Assembly: GCA_049324575.1 (NCBI GenBank)
Contig: JBMONI010000007.1
Coordinates: 1-64,000 of the forward strand
From: JBMONI01 sp049324575
Lineage (GTDB): Bacteria; Omnitrophota; Omnitrophia; Omnitrophales; Aquincolibacteriaceae
Direction of reading: 5' to 3'
Length of the DNA stretch: 64,000 nucleotides
The position numbers were made by a program, and so were the translations under genes. This document shows, in pieces, positions 1 through 8,913 of this stretch. Each line of letters starts with the position of its first letter. The stretch's first letter is position 1. The notes beneath the pieces are model-generated. The model did not search any database. It was not told the origin of the DNA and saw only the letters and a list, made by a program, of their open reading frames with translations.

Positions 1-943
1 CATTAGCCACATAGACCTTAAACGCATCAGACTTGAGGACCGCATCCCCGATATCACGGATCATCAGGTTCGGCAGCACGCTCGTATAAAGGCTCCCGGG
101 CCCCAGAACAATGATCTCCGCATTCTCGATCGCGTCCAGGACTTCCGGACAAGCATGGCAATCTTCGGGTTTCAAACGGATATTGCGGAGAGGCTTTTTC
201 ACTTCCGTGATATTCGTCTCCCCCTCCAAAAAAGTCCCGTCGGTGAACTCGCCGATCAGCGAAACCTTCTCCAAGGTCGATGGAAGCACGCGCCCGCGGA
301 TGGCGAGTACCTTACTGGACTCCGCAACCGCCTTTTCGAAATCCCCGGTCACCATCGAAAGCGCCGTGATGAAAAGATTGCCGAAGCTATGGCCTTTGAG
401 CCCCTCTCCCATCTCAAAACGGTATTGAAAAAGATTACGGATCAGAGGGGAAGAATCCGCAAGAGCGACGAGACAATTGCGGATATCGCCGGGCGGAAGC
501 ATATCCATTTCATCCCGAAGCCGGCCTGAACTCCCGCCGGTATCGGTCACGGTAACGATCGCCGTGATATTGCTCGTGAAAAGTTTGATCCCCGAGAGAA
601 GTGTGCTCAGACCGGTCCCGCCTCCTACCACAACGACCCTCGGTCCGCGGGACAGGGATTCGTGCTGTTTATGGCGGTGGACCAGCTCGACGAGCGGGTT
701 GTCGCTATTGAGCGGCATGAGGGAACGGACAAAAATGCGGACCATGTTCTTGATCGCCATGAAAACCATAAAAACTCCGAAGATCAGAACGGCCGTTGCA
801 AAAGCCGCCAAGAGAACATTGTCTTGCGAGATCGTCTTGACCGCGGCCAGCGCGACCGCGATGACCAGACTTTGACCGAGCACACAAAGCCCGATCCATC
901 GCTTGATGCCGATCCCGGGATAGAACCATTTGAAGAATTTCAT
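1..943 (-). CDS. YvcK/CofD-family protein with N-terminal membrane domain (3' end cut by window edge)
   Basis: The gene starts at the ATG at 943 (MKFFKWFY...) and runs off the left edge after about 314 codons. An in-frame ATG at 952 (MGIMKFF) is an alternative start. Residues about 18-70 form two hydrophobic segments, giving a membrane-anchored N-terminus. The cytoplasmic domain begins with RVVVVGGGTGLSTLLSG, followed by TDTGGSSGRLRDE and PPGDIRNCLVAL. These are the nucleotide-binding and active-region motifs of the CofD/YvcK fold. YvcK proteins bind UDP-sugars and affect carbon use and cell envelope synthesis; the precise role here is inferred. It is the last visible gene of the envelope operon, 59 bp after ptsN. 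Confidence 0.85.
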   Translation of the reverse strand, partial: MKFFKWFYPGIGIKRWIGLCVLGQSLVIAVALAAVKTISQDNVLLAAFATAVLIFGVFMVFMAIKNMVRIFVRSLMPLNSDNPLVELVHRHKQHESLSRGPRVVVVGGGTGLSTLLSGIKLFTSNITAIVTVTDTGGSSGRLRDEMDMLPPGDIRNCLVALADSSPLIRNLFQYRFEMGEGLKGHSFGNLFITALSMVTGDFEKAVAESSKVLAIRGRVLPSTLEKVSLIGEFTDGTFLEGETNITEVKKPLRNIRLKPEDCHACPEVLDAIENAEIIVLGPGSLYTSVLPNLMIRDIGDAVLKSDAFKVYVAN

Positions 944-1002
944 GATACCCATTCTCTCGTCGGACGGACGGAATGTTGCACGTCCGAAAAGAAGATCGCC
1001 TG

Positions 1003-1467
1003 TTAGCTCTTTTTGTTTTCTTCTTTGCGAATGAGTTCGAAGACTTCATCCGGCGTTTTGCAGCGCTTGAGAAGCTCGCAGAAGTAGGAGTCCCGGAGCA
1101 ATCGCGAGATCTGCGCCAGCGCCTTGAGATGAGGACCCGCCGTGTCCTTGGGCGCGACGAGAAGGAACAGGATATAAACCGGTTCGCCGTCCAAGGCCTC
1201 GAAATTGACGCCTTTTTTGCTGATCCCGAGGATCGCGATGATCTCCTTGACCTTGTCGGACTTTCCGTGGGGAATGGCGATTCCCTGCCCGATCCCGGTC
1301 GACCCGAGGCTTTCCCGCTCGATCAGGGCTTTGAGGATATTGTCTTTGTCCCCAATATCTCGGATCTCGGCTAAAAGACCGACCATCTCCTGAAGGACCG
1401 GTTCCTTTTCGGTCGCCTCCACTCCGATCTTAATGCCCCGTTTGTCGAGAAACTCTGTGATCTTCAT
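1003..1467 (-). CDS. ptsN: PTS EIIA-type nitrogen-regulatory protein (PtsN-like)
   Basis: This is a 154-residue EIIA(fructose/mannitol)-type domain, the full family length. The phosphorylatable histidine is His67 in GIAIPHGKSD. The motif LFLLVAPKDTAGPHLKALAQ follows, as usual for the fold. I chose ATG 1467 (MKITEFL) because an AAGGAGGT Shine-Dalgarno at 1477-1484 is ideally spaced for it; a TTG nine bases upstream would abut the SD. EIIA-Ntr proteins relay phosphate in the nitrogen-type PTS and usually act as regulators, not transporters. It sits between hpf and yvcK, as in many diderm lpt-hpf-ptsN clusters. No PTS permease is visible. Confidence 0.92.
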   Translation of the reverse strand: MKITEFLDKRGIKIGVEATEKEPVLQEMVGLLAEIRDIGDKDNILKALIERESLGSTGIGQGIAIPHGKSDKVKEIIAILGISKKGVNFEALDGEPVYILFLLVAPKDTAGPHLKALAQISRLLRDSYFCELLKRCKTPDEVFELIRKEENKKS

Positions 1468-1505
1468 AACGGCCAAACCTCCTTAATCATCATGCCTCTC
1501 TCATG

Positions 1506-2063
1506 TTAAAGATAATCGGGTTCGATCAACCCCAGATCTCCGTCTTCGCGGCGGTAGAGGACATTGACCCGCTTGGAAGACGCATTGTAGAAAACAATGA
1601 ATGTTTTTCGAGAAACCTCGAGCTGCAAGCGCGCTTCTTCGACCGACATCGGTTTGATCTCCTGATCATCCGACCGGACGATCGGCAGGATGTCCTCTTC
1701 GTTTTCCGAGGAACGATCATGAATCTCGACCGTTTTTTCTTTGACCGGAGCAAAATGCTCCCCGTGGACCTTGTGGTGGGTTTTCAGCTTTTCCCGGTAT
1801 TTCTTCAGCTGTTTTTCCACCCGATCGCAGGCCTGGTCAATCGCCGTATAAATATTCTCCTTGCACGTGGCCTCTCCATAAGCCCGGAGATTCTTCGCCA
1901 ACACCGTGATCTCCGCTTTGAACAGGTATTTTTCCTTGATCAGAACGACATGCGCATCAATGAGCTTGGGCGCGTAATGCTCGAGTTTGAGCAATTTCTC
2001 CCGTGCGTGGTCCCGCATCCCCTGGGTCAACTTAAGCTGCTTTCCCGCGAACCTTATTTCCAT
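1506..2063 (-). CDS. hpf: Long-form ribosome hibernation promoting factor
   Basis: The product has 185 residues. The N-terminal S30AE/YfiA domain starts MEIRFAGKQLKLTQGMRDH and binds the 30S decoding centre. A charged linker follows, then the C-terminal dimerisation domain (PMSVEEARLQLEVSRKTFI, FYNASSKRVNVLYRREDGD) typical of long HPF, which makes 100S ribosome dimers. The ATG at 2063 is preceded by AGGAGG with a 5-nt spacer, so a longer upstream reading is rejected. It follows lptB by 25 bp and precedes ptsN. rpoN, which commonly lies between lptB and hpf, is absent. Confidence 0.93.
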   Translation of the reverse strand: MEIRFAGKQLKLTQGMRDHAREKLLKLEHYAPKLIDAHVVLIKEKYLFKAEITVLAKNLRAYGEATCKENIYTAIDQACDRVEKQLKKYREKLKTHHKVHGEHFAPVKEKTVEIHDRSSENEEDILPIVRSDDQEIKPMSVEEARLQLEVSRKTFIVFYNASSKRVNVLYRREDGDLGLIEPDYL

Positions 2064-2088
2064 CCATTCCTCCTGGCCCTGCGAAGGC

Positions 2089-2814
2089 TCATGCCAAAGT
2101 AAATCGCTCACCGAGATAGATTTCCCGTGCCCGCTCGTCGGAGGCAAGGAACTTCGAAGTCCCCGCGACTTCGATCTTTCCGTCACAGACCAAATAAGAG
2201 CGATCGGTGATGGAAAGAGTCTCGCGGACGCTATGATCGGTCAAAAGGATGCTGAGCCCCTGGGCCTTCAATTTCTGCAGGATCTTCTGGACCTCGAAGA
2301 CCGCGATCGGATCGACGCCGCTAAACGGCTCGTCGAGCAGGATGAGCGAGGGATTCGTAACCAGCGCCCGCGTGATCTCGAGCCGCCGCCGTTCGCCACC
2401 GGAAAGCGTGTAGGCTTTGTTTTTCGCAAGGTAGGCAATATCCAGATCGTCCAATAATCTTTTCAGCCGCTTGTCCCGTTCGTTCTGAGGAATATCCAGC
2501 GTCTCGAGGATCGCCATGATATTGTCCTCCACGGAGAGTTTGCGGAAAATGGAAGGTTCCTGGGACAAATAACCGATCCCCAACCGGGCCCGTTTGTACA
2601 TCGGAAGCGCTGTGATGTCCTCTCCCCGGAAAAAGATCCGTCCTGCCTCAGGACGGATCACGCCGACCACCATGTAGAACGTCGTGGTTTTCCCGGCTCC
2701 GTTAGGGCCGAGAAGCCCGACGATCTCCCCGCGTGAAATATTGATACTCACGCCGTTGACGACCGCCCGCCCTTTATAAGATTTGACGAGACTTTTTGTT
2801 TCAAGCAAGTACAT
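2089..2814 (-). CDS. lptB: LPS export ABC transporter ATP-binding protein LptB
   Basis: This 241-residue ABC ATPase is the cytoplasmic motor of the LptB2FG complex, which extracts LPS from the inner membrane and drives it along the periplasmic Lpt bridge. Walker A is GPNGAGKTT (about residues 37-45), the signature is LSGGERRRLEI, and Walker B is LILLDEPFSGVDP followed by the H-loop LLTDHSV. Length and motifs match LptB closely. Its start codon overlaps the upstream lptC/lptA stop by one base (TAATG), indicating translational coupling. LptF, LptG and LptD are not in this window. Confidence 0.95.
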   Translation of the reverse strand: MYLLETKSLVKSYKGRAVVNGVSINISRGEIVGLLGPNGAGKTTTFYMVVGVIRPEAGRIFFRGEDITALPMYKRARLGIGYLSQEPSIFRKLSVEDNIMAILETLDIPQNERDKRLKRLLDDLDIAYLAKNKAYTLSGGERRRLEITRALVTNPSLILLDEPFSGVDPIAVFEVQKILQKLKAQGLSILLTDHSVRETLSITDRSYLVCDGKIEVAGTSKFLASDERAREIYLGERFTLA

Positions 2815-3695
2815 TATTGGAACTCCTTGGGGAGATTGGCCGCTTCTCCGCCGTAATAGAGCGCTTCGGTATCTCCGCCGAGGATGATGCGCCCCTCCTC
2901 AGCCAGATAGATGACACTATCACTGTAGGTTTTGTTCCCATCGGGATTCTCGACCACCACATTCCCGGTCGCGATGATTTTCGAGACCCGTTTATGTTCT
3001 TTGTTGTAATAGACATCCATCTTATCGGCCGTCAAAGTCCCGCGAGAATCGACCGCCACAACATTGTCGACGAAATGAGCGATATTGCGTTCATAATCAA
3101 TATCCAAAGGCCCCTCGCAGGTAATCACCGTCGGTGGGACATCCGGATTTTCCGGATCTTGAACTACGACTTTGACTTTCTTTTTGAACTGGACCTTTTT
3201 CAGCGCCGAATCCCCTCGCGCGCCCAGACCGTCAATATTGATATTGTCCTTCTTGACCTCCGCCAATTGCACCGTCTCAAGCGATTTCGAACCGGGATGG
3301 ATCTCGAGCTCTTCGGTCAAAAGACGGGTCCCATCCTCCGTCGTCGCCACCACATTCTGATGGAGAAAAACTTTCTCCTTATCCTTATCATAATACCCCG
3401 TATCCGCGGTAATTGTCACCGGCGTTTCCTCGGCATAGGCTTTAGCGACGATATTGATCAGGTTCACCGTTCGCGTCAGAACATTCGCCGAATCGCCTTC
3501 GATCTCAAGCTCTTTTTCTCCGTCATTGCCGTATTTTGAAAAAGAAAAAGAATAGACCTTATGGGTCAGTTCTTCTTTGGGAGCCTGCTTCTTGGATGCA
3601 TTAAAATCGCCCCGTTTCAGCACAAATTGAATATGGACAAGTCCGGCATAAAGCAGGGCGAAAAGAATACAGGTAATCAACATTTTTCGGATCAT
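2814..3695 (-). CDS. LptC-LptA fusion: periplasmic LPS-transport bridge protein
   Basis: The 293-residue protein has one N-terminal membrane anchor (MLITCILFALLYAGLVHIQF). An LptC-like region follows (SFSKYGNDGEKELEIEGDSA; PVTITADTGYYDKDKEKVFL) and then an OstA/LptA-like repeat region (VITCEGPLDIDYERNIAHF; GTLTADKMDVYYNKEHKR; IYLAEEGRIILGG). LptC is usually about 190 residues and LptA is usually a separate soluble protein. Here both beta-jellyroll types occur in one polypeptide, between lptB and an acyltransferase. I infer that it carries LPS from LptB2FG into the bridge. The start overlaps the upstream stop as ATGA. Confidence 0.82.
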   Translation of the reverse strand: MIRKMLITCILFALLYAGLVHIQFVLKRGDFNASKKQAPKEELTHKVYSFSFSKYGNDGEKELEIEGDSANVLTRTVNLINIVAKAYAEETPVTITADTGYYDKDKEKVFLHQNVVATTEDGTRLLTEELEIHPGSKSLETVQLAEVKKDNINIDGLGARGDSALKKVQFKKKVKVVVQDPENPDVPPTVITCEGPLDIDYERNIAHFVDNVVAVDSRGTLTADKMDVYYNKEHKRVSKIIATGNVVVENPDGNKTYSDSVIYLAEEGRIILGGDTEALYYGGEAANLPKEFQ

Positions 3696-4654
3696 AGCGC
3701 AATCCCCGCCATGCGGTAAGAAGACGCCGGGGCCGCAGCGGATTTCAAAGGCGACACCGCAGGCTGGGTCTTCCAGCGGTCATGCATCCATACCCATTGT
3801 TCCGGATACTCCCGGATCACTTTTTCGAAACTTTTCATCCAAGCCTCCGTAGCCTCCCGGACCGCGGCTTCACGGGTCGTTTTCACCCGCGCGCGGATTA
3901 CATCTCCCACGACAAACCGGTAATGGCCTCCCCCCGTCCGCACAAGGAAACTGGTTACCATGGGCGCCCCTGTGGCCAGCGCGATCCTTGCCGGCGCAAC
4001 GGGAGTATAAGCGGGAAGTCCGAAGTAGTCCACATGGATCCCTTTCAAGCTGTCGATATCCTGATCCGGAAGGATCCCGATGATCTGGTTCTTCTGAAGG
4101 ACCTCATAGATCTCTCGGACCGCTTCATCGCGGTAAATGGTCCGCACCTTGATCGCCTCACGCAGCGAAAGGATCCATCGGTTATAAGGCTCGTAATAGA
4201 TCTTCCGGCCGATCACCGCCCCCGGATATCCTTTCAGAGTAAAGGCCCCGGCCAGCAATTCCCAATTGCCGAGATGGGCGGTCATGCAGATCACGCCTTT
4301 GCCTTCCGCCAAAAGGCCATCGCAAACACGGAAGACCTCACCGAAATCGACGAAAGAGGCCATTTTCTCAAACGTGAGCCCCCGGTATTTAAGAAATTCC
4401 GCCAGCGTTTCCGCAAGATTTTCAAAGACCTTGACCGCGATCGCGCGGATCTCGGCCTCGGATTTCTTCCGGCCGTAAACGCGGGTCAAGTTCGAAAGGG
4501 TCCGATCGCGGTGCCTTTTCACGAGCCCAAAAGCCAAGCGCCCCCCAAAACGGGCTAAACCCAAAAGCGCGGCCCGAGGCAAAACCGACAAAACCGCCGC
4601 CAACAAGCGCGCTCCGAGATAGATCGGATAACGGTAGAATTTCTTTTTAGCCAT
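3692..4654 (-). CDS. LpxL/HtrB-type lipid A (Kdo2-lipid IVA) acyltransferase
   Basis: This 320-residue inner-membrane acyltransferase adds a secondary acyl chain to lipid A. The N-terminus (LGARLLAAVLSVLPRAALLG) is hydrophobic. The catalytic HxxxxE motif is AHLGNWELLAG, and IGILPDQDIDSLKGIHVDYF is the conserved second block. The C-terminal WVWMHDRWKTQP motif is typical. Its start touches the kdsD stop, and it overlaps lptC/lptA by 4 bp. A second LpxL-like domain, fused to an ELM1-like domain, lies at 17206-19152. Which acyl position each enzyme serves cannot be told from sequence. Confidence 0.9.
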   Translation of the reverse strand: MAKKKFYRYPIYLGARLLAAVLSVLPRAALLGLARFGGRLAFGLVKRHRDRTLSNLTRVYGRKKSEAEIRAIAVKVFENLAETLAEFLKYRGLTFEKMASFVDFGEVFRVCDGLLAEGKGVICMTAHLGNWELLAGAFTLKGYPGAVIGRKIYYEPYNRWILSLREAIKVRTIYRDEAVREIYEVLQKNQIIGILPDQDIDSLKGIHVDYFGLPAYTPVAPARIALATGAPMVTSFLVRTGGGHYRFVVGDVIRARVKTTREAAVREATEAWMKSFEKVIREYPEQWVWMHDRWKTQPAVSPLKSAAAPASSYRMAGIAL

Positions 4655-5622
4655 TAAACAAAACCCGCCTTGAGAAGGTCCTGCACATCGAGCAGGCCCA
4701 CGACCCGGTTCGCATCGTCTACGACCGGCAACTCGTCGATCCTTTTCGCGCGAAGCAGTGGAAGCGCCTCGGCGGCCATCCGGTCCTGGCGGATACGCAT
4801 CGGCTGTTTCGTCGCGACCTGGATCACGGGCTGGTCCAAAAGCGCCTCGATCCCTTTTTTCATGCGCCGCCGCAGATCGCCGTCGGTGAAGATGCCCCGA
4901 AGCTTTCCCTGACGGTCCACGATCGTGCAGCTCCCGGCCCGGGCGCTAGTGATCTTCAGCAAAACGTTCTTGAGTGACGTCTTTTCATGCGCCAAGGGAC
5001 AAGCCTTTCCGGTCCGCATGACGTCTTTAACCTTGAGCAATTGTTTTCCCAATCTTCCGCCCGGATGCAGCTGGGCGAAATCTTCTGAGCGGAATCCCTT
5101 TTTCTTGAGAAGCGAAAGTGCTAACGCGTCCCCCATCGCAAGAGCGGCGGTCGTCGAAGCCGAAGGCGCCAAATTCAGCGGACAGGCTTCACGATCGATC
5201 CCGAGATCTAAGACGAGGTCCGCGAATTTCGCGAGCGGAGAACGGGGATTGCTGGTCATGGCGATCAAAGGAACGCCGATCCTTTTCAAGGTCGAAAGCA
5301 GCTGAACGATCTCTTCTGTGGCGCCGCTGTTGGAGATCGCAAGCATGAGATCTTTGTCGGTCACCATGCCGAGGTCCCCATGGATGGCTTCCGCCGGATG
5401 AAGATAAAAACTAGGGGAACCCGTCGAAGCAAGCGTCGCGGAGATCTTGCGGGCAATGAAACCCGGTTTGCCCATGCCGGTCAATATGATCCGGCCTTTG
5501 CATTTGTCCATCAAGTCGACGGCCTTAACGAAAGGCTTGCCCAAATTCCGGTTGAGGCCGCGAAGGGCGGCGATCTCGATCTGAAGCACCTGCCGCGCTG
5601 TTTGAAGGATCTTCTTGCTCAT
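4654..5622 (-). CDS. kdsD: D-arabinose-5-phosphate isomerase (KpsF/GutQ/KdsD family)
   Basis: This 322-residue enzyme interconverts ribulose-5-phosphate and arabinose-5-phosphate, the first committed step to Kdo. The N-terminal SIS domain carries GKPGFIARKISATLASTGSP and LAISNSGATEEI. Two CBS domains follow (VKDVMRTGKACPL...GIFTDGDLRRR and QPMRIRQDRM...VVGLLDVQDL). Size and domain order match KdsD. It overlaps kdsA by 4 bp, so arabinose-5-P is made next to the enzyme that consumes it. Confidence 0.95.
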   Translation of the reverse strand: MSKKILQTARQVLQIEIAALRGLNRNLGKPFVKAVDLMDKCKGRIILTGMGKPGFIARKISATLASTGSPSFYLHPAEAIHGDLGMVTDKDLMLAISNSGATEEIVQLLSTLKRIGVPLIAMTSNPRSPLAKFADLVLDLGIDREACPLNLAPSASTTAALAMGDALALSLLKKKGFRSEDFAQLHPGGRLGKQLLKVKDVMRTGKACPLAHEKTSLKNVLLKITSARAGSCTIVDRQGKLRGIFTDGDLRRRMKKGIEALLDQPVIQVATKQPMRIRQDRMAAEALPLLRAKRIDELPVVDDANRVVGLLDVQDLLKAGFV

Positions 5623-6461
5623 CGCGTCACCTCTCCTGCGCCTGGAGCGAACCGGCGCAACGGTTTCAAGATCTCAAGCAAGGCCTGTAATTTCCCGAGC
5701 TCCAACGCGTTCGCTCCATCGGAAAGCGCCCGCCTCGGACGGTCATGAACCTCCATGAAAAGCGCGTCGGCCCCGGCGACCACACCGCAGCGAGCCAACA
5801 CCGGAATAAATTCCGCCTGCCCACCCGAAGACTTTCCTTGTCCTCCGGGAAGCTGGACCGAATGCGTCGCGTCATAGACGACCGGACAGCCGAAACTCCT
5901 CATGAGCGGGATGGAACGAAAATCATTCACAAGATTTTTATACCCGAACGAGACACCGCGCTCCGTGAGAAGGATCTTCCGGCAACCGGCCGATTCCAGT
6001 TTGGTGATGATGTTCTTCGTGTCTTCCGGCGCCAAGAACTGGCCTTTTTTGACATTCACGACCCTGCCGGTCTTCGCGGCCGCAATCAAAAGATCGGTCT
6101 GACGGCAGAGAAAAGCCGGGATCTGGATGATGTCAAGGACATCTCCGGCCGCCGCAGCCTGTTCGGCCTCATGGATATCGCTCAGCACCGGGACCTTCAA
6201 TTCCCGTTTAACGCGGTCCAGGATCTCAAGCCCTTTATGAATCCCCGGTCCCCGGAAAGAATCGACCGAAGAGCGGTTCGCTTTATCAAAGCTCGCTTTG
6301 AAAACAAACGGGACTCCCGCGGCTTTGGCAATGGCCTGGATCTTGGACGCGAGCATCAACGTATGCTTTTCGCTTTCAATCACACAAGGCCCCGCAATCA
6401 GGACAAAACGGCGCGGGTCCCCGAAAACAACAGGGCCTAGCGTTATTTTCCGGAACTCCAT
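5619..6461 (-). CDS. kdsA: 3-deoxy-8-phosphooctulonate synthase (Kdo-8-P synthase)
   Basis: This 280-residue TIM-barrel enzyme condenses phosphoenolpyruvate with arabinose-5-phosphate. Diagnostic blocks are FVLIAGPCVIES, FKASFDKANRSSVDSFRG, VLSDIHE, IQIPAFLCRQTDLL, KKGQFLAPEDTKNI and YDATHSVQLPGG. It lies between pyrG (1-bp overlap) and kdsD (4-bp overlap). Cys in the IAGPCVIES block suggests the metal-dependent class, but that also needs the C-terminal residues to be aligned. Soluble and cytoplasmic. Confidence 0.96.
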   Translation of the reverse strand: MEFRKITLGPVVFGDPRRFVLIAGPCVIESEKHTLMLASKIQAIAKAAGVPFVFKASFDKANRSSVDSFRGPGIHKGLEILDRVKRELKVPVLSDIHEAEQAAAAGDVLDIIQIPAFLCRQTDLLIAAAKTGRVVNVKKGQFLAPEDTKNIITKLESAGCRKILLTERGVSFGYKNLVNDFRSIPLMRSFGCPVVYDATHSVQLPGGQGKSSGGQAEFIPVLARCGVVAGADALFMEVHDRPRRALSDGANALELGKLQALLEILKPLRRFAPGAGEVTR

Positions 6462-8158
6462 TAAAACACCTCCTGCGGAGAGCCGCCGTTCTCAAGACCC
6501 GGATTCGGAACGGGGCCTTCCGGCACGGGAACTGCAGCGGTCGGCCGTTTGATCTCGTGATGGTATTCGATCGCATGCTTGACAAAATCACGGAAAAGCG
6601 GATGCGCCACATCCGGTTTGGATTTGAATTCCGGATGGAACTGGCTGGCGATGAACCAGGGATGATCCTCGATTTCGATGATCTCGACCAATTTCCCGTT
6701 CGGGGAAAGCCCCGCCATTTCCATCCCGGCCTTGCGGAACGCATCGCGGTATTTATTATTGAACTCATAACGATGCCGATGCCGCTCCTGGACTTCCTCC
6801 GTTCCATAGGCCTTTGCGGCCTTGGTCCCCTTTTTCAACGCGCATACATACGCCCCCAGCCGCATCGTTCCGCCCAAATTCTCGACCTTTTCCTGTTCTT
6901 CAAGAAGACTGATCACCGGATAGGCGGTTTTTTTGTTGAACTCGGTGGAGTTCGCTCCTTTCATATCCAGGACATTGCGCGCGAACTCAATGGTCGCACA
7001 TTGCATTCCGAGACAGATCCCAAAGAACGGGATCTTGTTCACCCGCGCGTGTTCGATCGCCCAGATCTTCCCTTCCACGCCCCGTCCGCCAAAACCTCCG
7101 GGAACCAGGATCCCCGAAACGTCTTTGAAGGCCTTGGCACAGTTGCCCTTGTGGATATGGTCCGCATTCACTTTCTTGATGATGACTTCGGCCTCATTGG
7201 CGATCCCGCCGTGGCGAAGCGCTTCATAGATCGAAATATACGCGTCCTTCAATTCGATATATTTGCCGACCACGGCGATCCGCACGGATTTTTTGGGATG
7301 GAGCGCCCGCTCCACAACGTTCTTTCTCCATTCATGAAGGCTTCCCGCCTTGAACTCGATCTTAAGATAGCGGCAGATCACTTCGTCGATCTTCTGCTCT
7401 TTGAACATCAGCGGAACTTCGTAGATGGATTTCACATCCCGCGCTTCGATCACGGCTTCGGCATCCACGTTGCAAAACAAAGCGATCTTTTCCTTGACCG
7501 CTTTTTCGATCTTTTTCTCCGTACGGCAGACGAGGATATCCGGCTGGATACCGATCTCGCGCAAGGTCCCGACGCTATGCTGGGTCGGTTTCGTCTTTAA
7601 CTCTCCGGCAGCCCGGATATACGGCACAAGGGTCAGATGGACAAAAATGGAATTCTGCCGTCCCACTTCATGCCGGAACTGGCGGACCGCTTCAAGGAAC
7701 GGGAGGGATTCGATATCACCGACCGTTCCTCCGATCTCGGAGATCACGATATCGCAACGTTTGCCCTTGGAAACATCGCGGATCCTTGCCTTGATGGCGT
7801 CGGTAATATGCGGAACGACCTGGACAGTGGAACCGAGAAATTCGCCGCGGCGTTCTTTAGTGATCACTTCATGATAGATCTGGCCGGTCGTCACATTGTT
7901 GGCTTTCATCATCGTCACATGCGTAAAGCGCTCGTAATGACCGAGGTCCAGGTCGGTCTCGGCGCCATCATCGGTCACATAGACCTCGCCGTGCTGGTAG
8001 GGGTTCATGGTCCCTGGATCGACGTTCAGATAGGGATCGAGCTTTTGGATAGTGACTTTGAGCCCCTTCGCCTCGAGGATCTTGCCGATCGAAGAAGAAG
8101 CGATGCCCTTACCGAGAGATGAAACGACGCCGCCGGTTACAAAAATATATTTTGGCAT
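6461..8158 (-). CDS. pyrG: CTP synthase
   Basis: This 565-residue enzyme aminates UTP to CTP with glutamine. The synthetase domain begins MPKYIFVTGGVVSSLGKGI (P-loop) with DPGTMNPYQHGEVYVTDDGA. The class-I glutamine amidotransferase domain has the oxyanion loop GGFGGRG, nucleophile Cys in FFGICLGMQ and the closing HPEF block. A Pro-rich C-terminal tail follows the amidotransferase domain. Its place between kdsA and kdsB fits a demand for CTP in CMP-Kdo synthesis; the same pairing is common in Gram-negative genomes. Confidence 0.97.
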   Translation of the reverse strand: MPKYIFVTGGVVSSLGKGIASSSIGKILEAKGLKVTIQKLDPYLNVDPGTMNPYQHGEVYVTDDGAETDLDLGHYERFTHVTMMKANNVTTGQIYHEVITKERRGEFLGSTVQVVPHITDAIKARIRDVSKGKRCDIVISEIGGTVGDIESLPFLEAVRQFRHEVGRQNSIFVHLTLVPYIRAAGELKTKPTQHSVGTLREIGIQPDILVCRTEKKIEKAVKEKIALFCNVDAEAVIEARDVKSIYEVPLMFKEQKIDEVICRYLKIEFKAGSLHEWRKNVVERALHPKKSVRIAVVGKYIELKDAYISIYEALRHGGIANEAEVIIKKVNADHIHKGNCAKAFKDVSGILVPGGFGGRGVEGKIWAIEHARVNKIPFFGICLGMQCATIEFARNVLDMKGANSTEFNKKTAYPVISLLEEQEKVENLGGTMRLGAYVCALKKGTKAAKAYGTEEVQERHRHRYEFNNKYRDAFRKAGMEMAGLSPNGKLVEIIEIEDHPWFIASQFHPEFKSKPDVAHPLFRDFVKHAIEYHHEIKRPTAAVPVPEGPVPNPGLENGGSPQEVF

Positions 8159-8159
8159 T

Positions 8160-8897
8160 TTAGCCCCTCACCCTTTGCATTGCCGCTTCGACGCGCGCGA
8201 GGTCTTCTTCCGTATCGACGCTCATCGAATCGTAGCTTGTTTCGACCAACCGCAAACGATGCCCTCGTTCCAGGACCCGGAGCTGCTCAAGCTTCTCGAT
8301 GTTCTCAAGAGCCGATACAGGCCACCTGACGAAATCCATCAAAAAGTCACGCCGGTATCCGTAGATCCCCAGATGTTTTAAATAAGCGGTCGCGCCCGCT
8401 TTTTCATCTCTTGGAAAAGGGATCGGCGCGCGCGAAAAATAAAGCGCATACCCTTTCCCGTCCTGAACGACCTTGACCGTATTCGGATCCCGGAACCCTT
8501 CCCCGCCTTGTTGCATCACGCAAAGCGTCGCAATCTCGACACTGGGCTCAGCTTCGAAGATATCGGCCAGGCGGTCGATCGCCTCAGGGCGTACCATCGG
8601 CTCATCGGCCTGGATGTTCAAATAGACATCCGCTTTTTGTTTTTCCGCGATCTCTGCGATCCTGGAGGTCCCGTTCGAGTGATCGCTCCGCGTCATCATC
8701 GCATGAGCCCCGAACGACTGCGCGGCCCTCAAGACCTGCTCATCATCGCAGGCAATGATCACCTCCGAGAGCCGCCTGGCTTTTTTGCACTGCTCCCAGA
8801 CATGCTGGATCATCGGCCGTCCGGCGATCTTTCTCAGGACCTTGCCCGGAAGTCTTGTCGAGGCAAAACGCGCCGGGATCACGCCGAGCTTCTTCAC
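8160..8897 (-). CDS. kdsB: 3-deoxy-manno-octulosonate cytidylyltransferase (CMP-Kdo synthetase)
   Basis: This 245-residue nucleotidyltransferase activates Kdo with CTP. The N-terminal nucleotide loop is VIPARFASTRLPGK, followed by GRPMIQHVWEQ, YLNIQADEPM (metal/nucleotide site) and YFSRAPIPFPRD. Full family length. It ends 2 bp before pyrG, which supplies its CTP, and follows the heptose kinase gene by 16 bp. Confidence 0.96.
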   Translation of the reverse strand: MKKLGVIPARFASTRLPGKVLRKIAGRPMIQHVWEQCKKARRLSEVIIACDDEQVLRAAQSFGAHAMMTRSDHSNGTSRIAEIAEKQKADVYLNIQADEPMVRPEAIDRLADIFEAEPSVEIATLCVMQQGGEGFRDPNTVKVVQDGKGYALYFSRAPIPFPRDEKAGATAYLKHLGIYGYRRDFLMDFVRWPVSALENIEKLEQLRVLERGHRLRLVETSYDSMSVDTEEDLARVEAAMQRVRG

Positions 8898-8913
8898 CGC
8901 CAGAATCCAGGGC

